Below are positions 1 through 7,551 of a stretch of 38,161 nucleotides of DNA, piece after piece. Position 1 is the stretch's first letter, and every line of letters begins with the position of its first letter. The notes under the pieces are model-generated. The model worked only from the letters and a program-made list of their open reading frames with translations. It had not been told where the DNA came from and ran no database searches. The stretch lies in the NCBI GenBank assembly GCA_937898195.1, contig CALEJD010000050.1, positions 1 through 38,161 on the forward strand, written 5' to 3'. The position numbers were made by a program, and so were the translations under genes. Source of the stretch: an uncultured Clostridia bacterium (lineage in GTDB: Bacteria > Bacillota > Clostridia > Oscillospirales > Acutalibacteraceae).

Positions 1-434
1 CAAGTGTTAAGAACTTTGACCCAACAAGACTTGTTGACCATGCAAGTGGTTGGCACGACCAGGGTGCAGGCGACTTTAACAGTATGCACAGATATGTTGT
101 GCCTGTAACACCACGCAGAAATGACGGTAGAATCTTTGTCGTTTCTGAATACGGTGGATATAGCAGAATTGTCAGCGACCACACTTGGGACGAATCAAAG
201 AGCTTTGGCTATATGATGTATAAGACTAAAGAATTGCTTTCAAAGGCATATAAAAACTTGCACGAAAGACAGATTATTCCACTTATTGATAAGGGCTTGA
301 GTGCTACTGTTTATACGCAGGTTAGTGACGTTGAAAACGAAGTTAATGGTATTATGACTTATGACCGTGAGCATATTAAGATTGATGAAGATGTAATCAT
401 CGATATTAATAATAAGCTCACAATTATGAAATAA
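1..434 (+). CDS. Glycoside hydrolase family 2 protein, C-terminal part (5' end outside window)
   Basis: The reading frame is open from the first bases (codons from position 3) to the TAA at 432-434, so the gene starts upstream of the window; the ATG at 84 is internal. The 143 visible residues carry the end of a GH2 TIM barrel. An RLVDHASGW-like segment comes first. SEYGGY follows, whose Glu (codon 147-149) matches the GH2 catalytic nucleophile. Next come HERQIIPLI and the typical YTQVSDVENEVNG segment, then a tyrosine-aspartate-arginine end. Family members remove beta-linked sugars (galactosidase, glucuronidase, mannosidase types). The substrate cannot be told because the N-terminal sugar-binding domain is missing. 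No signal peptide can be judged. A WYL regulator gene starts two bases after the stop codon, so the two are probably co-transcribed. Confidence 0.88.
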   Translation, partial: SVKNFDPTRLVDHASGWHDQGAGDFNSMHRYVVPVTPRRNDGRIFVVSEYGGYSRIVSDHTWDESKSFGYMMYKTKELLSKAYKNLHERQIIPLIDKGLSATVYTQVSDVENEVNGIMTYDREHIKIDEDVIIDINNKLTIMK

Positions 435-435
435 T

Positions 436-1437
436 ATGAAAACAGCATCAAAACAAAAGTTGCGTTTGCTCTATATTATCGATATTCTTGCAAGCAAATC
501 TGATGAAGAGCATTTGTTATCAGCTAATGACATTATTCATTTTCTCAAAGAAGATTATGGCATCGAATGTGAGAGAAAAACAGTTTATGACTGTATTGAT
601 TGTCTTAATGAATATGGTTATGAAATTATTAAATCACAGTCTCCACGCGGATATTTTATGGTGCCATATCACTTTGAGTTGCCAGAGTTAAGATTGCTCA
701 TTGACGCAGTTCAATCTGCAAACTTTATCTCTGCCAAGAAAACAAAAGCATTGCTTAAAAAGTTTTCAAAGTTTGCAAGTGGATATCAATATAGCAGAAT
801 TGAAAAGCAAGTTTATATTGATAATCGAAACAAATGTGATAATGAAAGCATTTTCTATAATATCGATATTCTTGACTCTGCTATTCTTAAAAGAAAACAG
901 GTTGAAGTTGTTTATCGCAGAAGAAAAGTAGTTGACGGCAAAAAAGCGGTTTATGAAGAAAAGAAAATGACAATTAACCCGTATGCGTTAATCTGGTCAA
1001 ACGACCATTATTATTTAGTTGGTAATCACAATAAATATGACAACTTGATTCATTTGAGAGTTGACAGATTAAAAAGTGTTGTGGTTACTGACACTGTGGC
1101 TCGACGTTTTTCTGATGTTTCTCCATATGCAACTTCATTTGATACAGCGGATTATAGTAATAAACATCTCTCAATGTTTTCAGGTGACATCAAACCGGTT
1201 GAATTTATCTGTAATAACTCAATAATTGAGGAGTTTATTGATAGATTTAGCGAAAAATGTCCAATGAAACCTTTTGATGATGAACATTTTATTACAAAGA
1301 TTGACGTAGCTGTTACAGATGGCTTGGTTTCTTGGGTTATGCAATATGGTGACAAAATTAAAGTCAGGTCACCAAGAGAGTTAAAAAATATGATTATAGA
1401 CAAAACAAATTCAATTTTAGCCCAATATAATGGGTAA
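436..1437 (+). CDS. WYL-domain transcriptional regulator (helix-turn-helix + WYL)
   Basis: This 333-residue protein has the architecture of DeoR-like WYL regulators. Residues about 8-75 form an HTH_11-type winged helix, with a recognition-helix-like ERKTVYDCIDCLNEYG segment. Residues about 150-217 form the WYL domain, with NPYALIW, HYYLVG and HLRVDRL stretches, and a WCX-like C-terminal extension follows. WYL domains are thought to sense nucleic acids or small ligands, and such proteins regulate varied targets including sugar use and defence genes. The ATG lies two bases after the stop of the GH2 gene with no separate good ribosome site, which suggests translational coupling. I infer a role in controlling the hydrolase operon, but nothing in the sequence proves it. 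No terminator is visible after the stop codon. Confidence 0.88.
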   Translation: MKTASKQKLRLLYIIDILASKSDEEHLLSANDIIHFLKEDYGIECERKTVYDCIDCLNEYGYEIIKSQSPRGYFMVPYHFELPELRLLIDAVQSANFISAKKTKALLKKFSKFASGYQYSRIEKQVYIDNRNKCDNESIFYNIDILDSAILKRKQVEVVYRRRKVVDGKKAVYEEKKMTINPYALIWSNDHYYLVGNHNKYDNLIHLRVDRLKSVVVTDTVARRFSDVSPYATSFDTADYSNKHLSMFSGDIKPVEFICNNSIIEEFIDRFSEKCPMKPFDDEHFITKIDVAVTDGLVSWVMQYGDKIKVRSPRELKNMIIDKTNSILAQYNG

Positions 1438-1471
1438 AATGATAAAGTTTTAACAAATATAGTTATAACCC

Positions 1472-1500
1472 TTGAAAATTATTGAGTTTTATTATAAAAT
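1472..1500 (+). promoter_or_regulatory. Predicted housekeeping promoter of the pgk-tpiA-gpmI operon
   Basis: TTGAAA (1472-1477) is followed after 17 bases by TAAAAT (1495-1500); an overlapping TATAAA at 1493-1498 is an alternative -10. This leaves a leader of about 45 bases. The ribosome site AAAGGATG (1534-1541) lies 8 bases before the pgk ATG. The start site is inferred only. Confidence 0.6.
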
Positions 1501-1549
1501 GTCAATGGTTAAAAATATAAATTATTTCTTTTGAAAGGATGTATTTTAA

Positions 1550-2743
1550 ATGAGCAGTGCATTAAACAAAAAGACTGTTGAAGATTTGCAGGTAGCTGGC
1601 AAGAAAGTTCTTGTTCGTTGCGACTTCAACGTAAAAATGGAAAATGGCGTAATTACAAGTGACAAGAGAATTGTTGCTTCATTACCAACAATCAAATATC
1701 TTATTGCAAACGGTGCAAAAGTTATTCTTTGCTCACACCTTGGTCGTCCAAAGGGTGAAGTAGTTCCAGAATTCTCACTTGCTCCTGTTGCTGCAAGACT
1801 TTCTGAACTTCTTGGTCAGGAAGTTAAAATGGCAAAAGACGTTGTAGGCGAAAGTGCACAGGCACTCGCACGTGACCTTAAAGATGGCGAAGTTCTTCTT
1901 CTTGAAAATGTTCGTTATGAAAAAGGTGAAACAAAGAACGACCCAGAACTCAGCAAAAAGTTTGCAGACCTTGCAGAACTCTATGTTAATGATGCTTTCG
2001 GTTCAGCTCACAGAGCTCACTCTTCAACAACAGGTGTAGCAGACCATCTTCCTGCAGCTTGTGGTTACCTTATCCAGAAAGAAATCGAGTTTATCGGTGG
2101 CGCTCTTGAAAATCCAAAGAGACCTCTTGTTGCTATCCTTGGTGGTGCAAAAGTTTCTGATAAAATCGGTGTTATCACAAACCTTATTGACAAGTGCGAT
2201 ACACTTATCATCGGTGGTGGTATGGCATATACATTTATGAAATCACTCGGCTATGAAATCGGCACATCTCTTCTTGAAGCCGATAAAGTTGAACTTGCAG
2301 CTGAAATGATGAAGAAAGCTGAAGAAAAGGGTGTTAAATTCCTTATTCCAGTTGACAACAAAGTTGGTAAGGAATATGCTCCTGATACAGAATCAATGGT
2401 TGTTGATTCAGATAAGATTCCTGAAGGTTGGATGGGTCTTGACATTGGTCCTAAGACACAGGCTATCTTTGCTGATGCAGTTAAAGACGCTGGCACAGTT
2501 ATCTGGAATGGTCCTATGGGCGTTTCTGAATGGGCAAACTTTGCATCAGGTACAATCGCAGTAGCAACAGCTATTGCTGAAAGCAATGCAATTTCAATTA
2601 TTGGTGGTGGCGACTCAGCTGCTGCTATCCAAAAACTCGGTTTTGCTGACAAGATGTCACACATCTCAACAGGTGGCGGTGCATCTCTTGAATACCTTGA
2701 AGGTAAAGAACTTCCTGGTATTGCAGCTCTCAACGAGAAATAA
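1550..2743 (+). CDS. pgk: Phosphoglycerate kinase
   Basis: This enzyme transfers phosphate between 1,3-bisphosphoglycerate and ADP, the first ATP-forming step of glycolysis, in the cytoplasm. The full-length 397-residue protein matches the usual bacterial length of about 390-400. Visible hallmarks are VRCDFNV near residue 22, the GRPKG loop, [15 protein letters not shown] of the substrate site, NGPMGVSEW, and the nucleotide-binding GGGDSAAA near residue 352. The ATG follows a good AAAGGATG site. It is first in an operon with tpiA and gpmI; gapA and eno are not adjacent. Codon choice is strongly biased (GGT, CTT, GCA), as expected for a highly expressed gene. Confidence 0.98.
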   Translation: MSSALNKKTVEDLQVAGKKVLVRCDFNVKMENGVITSDKRIVASLPTIKYLIANGAKVILCSHLGRPKGEVVPEFSLAPVAARLSELLGQEVKMAKDVVGESAQALARDLKDGEVLLLENVRYEKGETKNDPELSKKFADLAELYVNDAFGSAHRAHSSTTGVADHLPAACGYLIQKEIEFIGGALENPKRPLVAILGGAKVSDKIGVITNLIDKCDTLIIGGGMAYTFMKSLGYEIGTSLLEADKVELAAEMMKKAEEKGVKFLIPVDNKVGKEYAPDTESMVVDSDKIPEGWMGLDIGPKTQAIFADAVKDAGTVIWNGPMGVSEWANFASGTIAVATAIAESNAISIIGGGDSAAAIQKLGFADKMSHISTGGGASLEYLEGKELPGIAALNEK

Positions 2744-2758
2744 TTTGAATATTTTTAT

Positions 2759-2780
2759 GGGAGAACTGCCAAGTTCTCCC
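2759..2780 (+). promoter_or_regulatory. Intercistronic hairpin between pgk and tpiA
   Basis: A perfect 9-bp stem, GGGAGAACT (2759-2767) with AGTTCTCCC (2772-2780), closes a 4-base loop. No run of T follows, so it does not look like a full intrinsic terminator. It could be a partial terminator, an RNA processing signal or a 3'-end stabiliser that sets pgk and tpiA levels separately. The tpiA ribosome site AAGGAG starts 12 bases downstream. Confidence 0.7.
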
Positions 2781-2808
2781 ACAATTTATGATAAGGAGTA
2801 AATAAATT

Positions 2809-3576
2809 ATGAAAAAAGAACTTCGTAGAGCAGTTATCGCAGGTAACTGGAAAATGAATAATACACCATCTCAGGCAAAGGCTCTTATTGAAGAGATGAA
2901 GCCACTCGTAGCAGATGCTGATTGCGATGTAGTACTTTGCGTACCATTTATTGACATTCCTGCAGCAGTTGAAGCAGCAAAAGGCTCAAACATCAAAATT
3001 GGCGCTGAAAATGTACACTTTAAAGCATCAGGTGCTTACACGGGCGAAATTTCAGCAGATATGCTCAAAGAAGCAGGTGTTGAATATGTTGTAATCGGTC
3101 ACAGTGAAAGAAGACAGTACTTCGGTGAAACAGACCAGACTGTTAACCTTCGTTCACTCGCAGCTCTTAATGCGGGTCTTAAAGCAATCATCTGTGTTGG
3201 TGAAACTCTTGAACAGAGAGAACTTGGTTACACAGAAACACTTCTTAAGTTCCAGACAAAGATGGCTCTTACAAACGTAACAAAAGAACAACTTAAAGAT
3301 GTAATTATTGCTTATGAACCAGTTTGGGCTATTGGTACAGGCGTTACTGCTACTGCTGACCAGGCAGACGAAGGCAATGGCTACGTTCGTGCAGCTATCG
3401 CTGAAGCTTATGGCGCTGATGTTGCGGAAACAGTTACAGTTCAGTATGGTGGTTCAATGAACGCTGCAAATGCTGATGAACTTGTTGCAAAAATCAATGT
3501 TGACGGTGGTCTTATTGGTGGCGCTTCACTTAAAGCAGTTGACTTCTCAAAAATCGTTGCTGCTGCTTCAAAATAA
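2809..3576 (+). CDS. tpiA: Triosephosphate isomerase
   Basis: It interconverts dihydroxyacetone phosphate and glyceraldehyde 3-phosphate in the cytoplasm, normally as a homodimer. At 255 residues it is the standard length of a single TIM barrel. The catalytic residues are all present: Lys15 in GNWKMN, His98 in IGHSERR and Glu170 in AYEPVWAIGTG; the phosphate-binding YGGSM and GGASL loops are also visible. AAGGAG (2793-2798) precedes the ATG by 10 bases. It lies between pgk and gpmI, an arrangement common in Firmicutes glycolytic operons. Confidence 0.98.
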   Translation: MKKELRRAVIAGNWKMNNTPSQAKALIEEMKPLVADADCDVVLCVPFIDIPAAVEAAKGSNIKIGAENVHFKASGAYTGEISADMLKEAGVEYVVIGHSERRQYFGETDQTVNLRSLAALNAGLKAIICVGETLEQRELGYTETLLKFQTKMALTNVTKEQLKDVIIAYEPVWAIGTGVTATADQADEGNGYVRAAIAEAYGADVAETVTVQYGGSMNAANADELVAKINVDGGLIGGASLKAVDFSKIVAAASK

Positions 3577-3593
3577 TTAAATAGGTGAATAGA

Positions 3594-5123
3594 ATGAAGA
3601 AACCTTTAGTTTTATGTATTATGGATGGTTTTGGTAAAAATCCATCTGATTATGGTAACGCTATTGTTACTGCAAAAACTCCAAATCTTGATAAGCTTAT
3701 GGCTGAATTCCCAATGACATATATTGGCGCATCTGGTATGGATGTTGGTCTTCCAGATGGTCAGATGGGTAACTCTGAAGTTGGTCATACAAATATTGGC
3801 GCTGGTCGTGTTGTTTATCAGGAACTTACAAGAATTACAAAATCAATTAAAGACGGCGATTTCTTCAACAATGAAGCAATGGTAAAGGCTGTTCAAAATG
3901 CTATTGATAATGGCACATCACTCCACCTTATGGGTCTTATGAGTGATGGCGGTGTTCACTCACATAACAGTCATATCTGGGCTATTGTTGAACTTGCAAA
4001 GAAAATGGGTCTTGAAAAAGTTTATCTCCATTGCATTATGGATGGACGCGATGTAGCTCCAACAAGCGGTAAAGATTTTCTTGCAGATGCTCAGGCTAAA
4101 CTCAACGAAATTGGTGTAGGTAAGATTGCAACTGTTGTTGGTCGTTTCTACGCTATGGATAGAGACAACCGTTGGGAACGTGTGGTTCTTGCATATAATA
4201 CTTTTGTTAAGGGCGAGGGTATCTTCGCTGCTGACCCTGTGAAAGCAGTTGAAGAAAGCTACTTGAAAGTTGATGCGGACGGAAAGAATATTACTGATGA
4301 ATTCATTGAGCCAACAGTATGTCTTGAAAATGAAGGCAGAATTTCAAAGAACGACAGTGTTGTATTCTTTAACTTCCGTCCTGACCGTGCTCGTGAAATC
4401 ACAAGAACATTCGTTGACCCTGATTTCAACGGCTTCGCAAGAGAATTCTTCCCAGTTTATTATGTTTGTATGACTCAATATGATGCAACAATGCCAAATG
4501 TAGATGTTGCATTTAAACCACAGTCTCTTACAAATACTCTTGGTGAATATCTTGCAGATAAAGGTCTTTCTCAATTGAGAATTGCTGAAACAGAAAAATA
4601 TGCTCATGTAACATTCTTCTTTAACGGCGGTGTTGAAGCACAGTATGATGGCGAAGACAGAATTCTTGTTAATTCACCAAAAGTTACAACATATGACCTT
4701 AAACCAGAGATGAGCGCTTATGAAGTTTCTGAAAAGGTTAACGAAGCAGTTAGAAGCGGTAAATATGATGTAATCATTTTAAACTTTGCAAACTGTGATA
4801 TGGTTGGTCATACTGGTGTATTCCAAGCTGCAGTTGACGCTGTTGAAGCTGTTGATACTTGTGTTGGAACTCTTTATGAAGCTGTTCATGAAATGGGTGG
4901 TGCATTGCTTATCACAGCTGACCATGGTAATGCAGACAAAATGTATGAAGAAGATGGTTCTCCATTTACAGCTCATACAACTTTCCCTGTACCATTCATC
5001 GTTGCAGATTATCCTTGTGAGCTTCGTGAAGGCGGCAAACTCTGTGATATTGCTCCAACAATGCTTAAAATTTTAGGTTTAGAGCAACCAGCAGAAATGG
5101 ATGGCGAATCTTTAATAAAATAA
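3594..5123 (+). CDS. gpmI: 2,3-bisphosphoglycerate-independent phosphoglycerate mutase
   Basis: It converts 3-phosphoglycerate to 2-phosphoglycerate using two metal ions (usually Mn) and a phosphoserine intermediate. The 509-residue length fits the family. The alkaline-phosphatase-like core shows CIMDGFG at the N-terminus, the catalytic Ser61 in GQMGNSEVGH, HGGV-like and MDGRD loops, FNFRPDRAREI, and metal ligands in NCDMVGHTG and TADHGNADKM. I chose the ATG at 3594 over a GTG at 3585, because AGGTG (3583-3587) sits 6 bases before that ATG and overlaps the GTG. The gene is the last of the glycolytic operon. Its 3' end overlaps the 3' end of convergent spmB by 12 bases. Confidence 0.97.
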   Translation: MKKPLVLCIMDGFGKNPSDYGNAIVTAKTPNLDKLMAEFPMTYIGASGMDVGLPDGQMGNSEVGHTNIGAGRVVYQELTRITKSIKDGDFFNNEAMVKAVQNAIDNGTSLHLMGLMSDGGVHSHNSHIWAIVELAKKMGLEKVYLHCIMDGRDVAPTSGKDFLADAQAKLNEIGVGKIATVVGRFYAMDRDNRWERVVLAYNTFVKGEGIFAADPVKAVEESYLKVDADGKNITDEFIEPTVCLENEGRISKNDSVVFFNFRPDRAREITRTFVDPDFNGFAREFFPVYYVCMTQYDATMPNVDVAFKPQSLTNTLGEYLADKGLSQLRIAETEKYAHVTFFFNGGVEAQYDGEDRILVNSPKVTTYDLKPEMSAYEVSEKVNEAVRSGKYDVIILNFANCDMVGHTGVFQAAVDAVEAVDTCVGTLYEAVHEMGGALLITADHGNADKMYEEDGSPFTAHTTFPVPFIVADYPCELREGGKLCDIAPTMLKILGLEQPAEMDGESLIK

Positions 5124-5633
5124 TAGTCGGACAAAAAATCCCGCTAAAATAAAACTAGTTAAATCGGCACACAGTGAACATAAAGCTGTGTGTCGAATTT
5201 TTTTTACACCAACAGCACCAAAATATACAGCTATTGCATAAAAGGTCGTCTCTGTTGACCCCATCATTACAGATACAACTCTTCCTATGTATGAATCAGG
5301 TCCGTATTTGCTTATAATTGACTCATAAACACTTAGTGACCCACCACCTGAAATCGGTGACAGAATACACAACGGAAGTGTTTCTGCGGGAATTTTGAGC
5401 AAGTTTGAAATGGGTGTGAGTAGTTTTGTGATTAAATCTATCCCTTGTGAAGATTTTAATACCTGTACCGCTAAAAAAAGCGCAGTGAGTGATGGAAGAA
5501 TTGAAAGAAAAACATTAAAACCTTTTCTGGCACCGTCAACAAATGTTCCAAAAACATCAATCTTTTTATAAAATCCAAATCCAATAATTATCAATAAAAA
5601 GATAGGCAAAATATAATTTGAAATATCAGTCAT
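5112..5633 (-). CDS. spmB: Spore maturation protein B
   Basis: SpmB and SpmA are membrane proteins needed for spore core dehydration and heat resistance in Bacillus and Clostridium; their biochemical activity is not settled. The protein is 173 residues with several hydrophobic segments. It has the family pattern LSILPSL, the glycine-serine turn SPISGGGSLSVYE, the GSTETTFYAIAVYFGAVG segment and a KKIRHT-ALCSLCADL C-terminal region. I chose the ATG at 5633 because AAAGG lies 10 bases before it; a TTG at 5651 overlaps that site. The start overlaps the spmA stop by 8 bases (ATGACTGA), so translation is probably coupled. The 3' part also encodes the gpmI terminator on the opposite strand. No terminator for the spm transcript is visible. 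Confidence 0.93.
   Translation of the reverse strand: MTDISNYILPIFLLIIIGFGFYKKIDVFGTFVDGARKGFNVFLSILPSLTALFLAVQVLKSSQGIDLITKLLTPISNLLKIPAETLPLCILSPISGGGSLSVYESIISKYGPDSYIGRVVSVMMGSTETTFYAIAVYFGAVGVKKIRHTALCSLCADLTSFILAGFFVRLLFY
5165..5205 (+). terminator. Intrinsic terminator of the pgk-tpiA-gpmI operon, inside spmB
   Basis: CGGCACACAG (5165-5174) pairs with CTGTGTGTCG (5186-5195), ten pairs with one G-U, around an 11-base loop; AATTTTTTTT (5196-5205) follows. It lies 41 bases after the gpmI stop and within the coding sequence of spmB on the other strand. The T-run is on the plus strand only, so it should act only on gpmI transcripts. Confidence 0.85.
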
Positions 5634-6210
5634 ATTTAAAGAACCTTTCAAGGATTTTTGTCATTGTTATACCAACAGTTAAAGCACAAATAGAAGTAAT
5701 AATGGACGGGAAAATTATTTCAAAAGGGTTTATTGAATTATGATTTGAACGGATAGCAGCAACAGTTGTTGGTATTAGTCTTAACGCAGCCGAATTCATA
5801 ACAACAAACAACACCATATTATTACTTGCAATTTCTTTATTTTTATTATCTTTTGATAACTTCTTCATTGCTTCAATTCCAATAGGCGTTGCTGCGTTAG
5901 AAAGTCCTAATAAGTTTGACGTAATATTAAGACTTATTGGCATAATTGCATCGCTATTTTTATCAAGTCCTTTAAAAAGTTTGCAAAGAATTGGTGACAT
6001 AATTTTTGAAAGTATTTGTGATAATCCTGATTTTTCTGCAATGTTCATAATACCATTCCAAAGGCAAAATGTACCCAACAGTGAGAAACATAGTTCAACA
6101 GCGGTATTACCACTTGTAAGAATGCTGTTTGAAACTTCATTTATTGTTCCATTGAATAGAGAAATAATTATCGAAAAAAATATTATTACTATCCAAATGT
6201 AATTCATCAT
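5626..6210 (-). CDS. spmA: Spore maturation protein A
   Basis: This partner of SpmB is a membrane protein of the nucleoside-recognition/GATE domain family, required for normal spore core dehydration. The 194 residues include a very hydrophobic N-terminal segment and a conserved LFNGTINEVSNSI stretch. ELCFSLLGTFCLWNG, NITSNLLGLSNAATPIG and NMVLFVVMNSAALRLIP follow, all characteristic of SpmA. GAGGTG (6217-6222) lies 6 bases before the ATG at 6210, ruling out the longer reading from a TTG at 6240. It is first in a two-gene operon with spmB. I could not find a convincing promoter of the sporulation sigma-factor types between 6211 and 6300. Confidence 0.94.
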   Translation of the reverse strand: MMNYIWIVIIFFSIIISLFNGTINEVSNSILTSGNTAVELCFSLLGTFCLWNGIMNIAEKSGLSQILSKIMSPILCKLFKGLDKNSDAIMPISLNITSNLLGLSNAATPIGIEAMKKLSKDNKNKEIASNNMVLFVVMNSAALRLIPTTVAAIRSNHNSINPFEIIFPSIITSICALTVGITMTKILERFFKYD

Positions 6211-6450
6211 AAAAATCACCTCTACAAGATTTTTATGCAATAATTTTTATGATAATGTTGATAAAGTTTTTTGATATTGACAATTCAAGGGTGATTAATT
6301 TTAATTACACTCTTTGCAAGAGATTTTTAGATTATTATATGTATTCATCAACAATTCCTACTTAAAATAAATTTATTATATTCTTTTTTATTGTAAGTGA
6401 ATTAAACTAATCGGTTTATTTAGTTGTTAAGTGGTTTAATATCTTGTTTC

Positions 6451-6479
6451 TTGATTTTTGTAGTAGTTTGTGCTATAAT
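6451..6479 (+). promoter_or_regulatory. Promoter of the polysaccharide operon (extended -10)
   Basis: TTGATT (6451-6456), a 17-base spacer and TATAAT (6474-6479) preceded by TGC give a near-consensus promoter with extended -10. The predicted start near 6486 excludes the upstream in-frame ATG at 6444 as the start of the next gene. Upstream, ATTAAAC (6401-6407)/GTTTAAT (6434-6440) and AACTAA (6405-6410)/TTAGTT (6420-6425) form nested inverted repeats that might be an operator. The rest of 6211-6450 is AT-rich with nothing recognisable. Confidence 0.75.
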
Positions 6480-6503
6480 AATAAAAAACATTTGGAGGTT
6501 ATT

Positions 6504-7529
6504 ATGCCTAATCCTGTTGTTAGTATTGTAATGCCCGTTTATGGAGTAGAGAAATATTTGTCAGCAAGTATAAATAGCGTTTTAAATCAAACTTACAAGA
6601 ACTTTGAACTTATATTGGTGGATGATAAATCACCTGACAAATCTTCTGAAATATGCGACGACTTTGCACAGAAGGATGATAGAATAAAGGTTATTCATAA
6701 ACCTAACAATGAAGGTTTAGGTTTTGCTCGAAATACAGGACTTGATATTGCAAGCGGCGACTATGTTTATTTTATGGATTCGGATGATTATATTGAACCA
6801 CAGTTGCTTGAAAAGGCAATAAAAACCTTTGATGAAAATACTGAATTTGTTGTTTTCGGTATCAACCGTGTGCACGAAAAAAAAGATGGTAGCATAGATA
6901 GAATAGAACATTTAATTCCCGAAATGGCTGAAAGCAAAACTACGAAAGAAACAGCGTATATTTTTGCTATGCTGAACACAAAAAAAGTTTTTCCTTTTGC
7001 GTGGAATAAACTTTATAAAAAACAATTTCTCGATAAGTGTGGCACAAGGTTTGAAAAAACAAAACTTATAGAGGATTTCTTATTTAATATAGAGTTGTTT
7101 TCAAAAGCAACTTTTATTAAAGTTATTCCAGACGAGTTATATAATTATAGAAAGCCACAACATGAAACTCTCGTTAGTGCCTATGCACCTGAATTTTTTG
7201 AGCTTTGTAAAAGAAAATATGCTCTCGAAAAAGAGTATTTGGGAATAGTAAATGCACTAACAGAGGAAAATTTACAATTGATATATTTTTCTTACATAAA
7301 ACATTTAATATCAGTCTTTTTGAAAAATAGTTCAAAAAAAGCTGGATTATCTAAAAAAGAGCAAAAAGAAAAAATGAAATCTGTCTTGAGTGATGCTTTA
7401 ACAGAAGATGTTCTTACAAATTATGCACCAAAGGGTATTGTCATGAAAATAGTAACATGCTTGTTTAGGTCTAAAAATACTATTTTATGCTCATTGTTTA
7501 TTACTTTAGTATGTCATTTATTTAAATAG
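6504..7529 (+). CDS. Glycosyltransferase family 2 protein
   Basis: A GT-A fold inverting glycosyltransferase, expected to add a sugar from a nucleotide-sugar donor to a lipid-linked glycan on the inner face of the membrane. The 341-residue protein begins with the family's VSIVMPVYG motif. ASINSVLNQTYKNFELILVDD follows in two adjacent blocks, then the metal-binding DSDD at residues 92-95. The C-terminal 30 residues are hydrophobic and basic and may attach it to the membrane. GGAGG (6494-6498) lies 5 bases before the ATG, and the promoter lies just upstream. It is the first gene of the operon. Donor and acceptor sugars cannot be predicted. Confidence 0.92.
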   Translation: MPNPVVSIVMPVYGVEKYLSASINSVLNQTYKNFELILVDDKSPDKSSEICDDFAQKDDRIKVIHKPNNEGLGFARNTGLDIASGDYVYFMDSDDYIEPQLLEKAIKTFDENTEFVVFGINRVHEKKDGSIDRIEHLIPEMAESKTTKETAYIFAMLNTKKVFPFAWNKLYKKQFLDKCGTRFEKTKLIEDFLFNIELFSKATFIKVIPDELYNYRKPQHETLVSAYAPEFFELCKRKYALEKEYLGIVNALTEENLQLIYFSYIKHLISVFLKNSSKKAGLSKKEQKEKMKSVLSDALTEDVLTNYAPKGIVMKIVTCLFRSKNTILCSLFITLVCHLFK

Positions 7530-7551
7530 TGATTGTAGTAGGAGAGAGAAT

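Noticed and set aside
1421..1434. CCCA...TGGG mini-hairpin at the end of the WYL gene as a terminator
   Set aside because: Only a 4-pair stem, within the coding end and without a T-run.
2251..2733. 160-codon open frame on the minus strand across pgk
   Set aside because: It lies wholly within the highly biased pgk coding sequence, lacks a ribosome site and resembles no family; it is a codon-bias shadow.
6211..6300. Sporulation promoter for spmA on the minus strand
   Set aside because: Fragments such as GTCAATAT and CATAAAAAT occur, but their spacing (about 22 bases) does not fit the sigmaE pattern and no sigmaG-type pair is visible.
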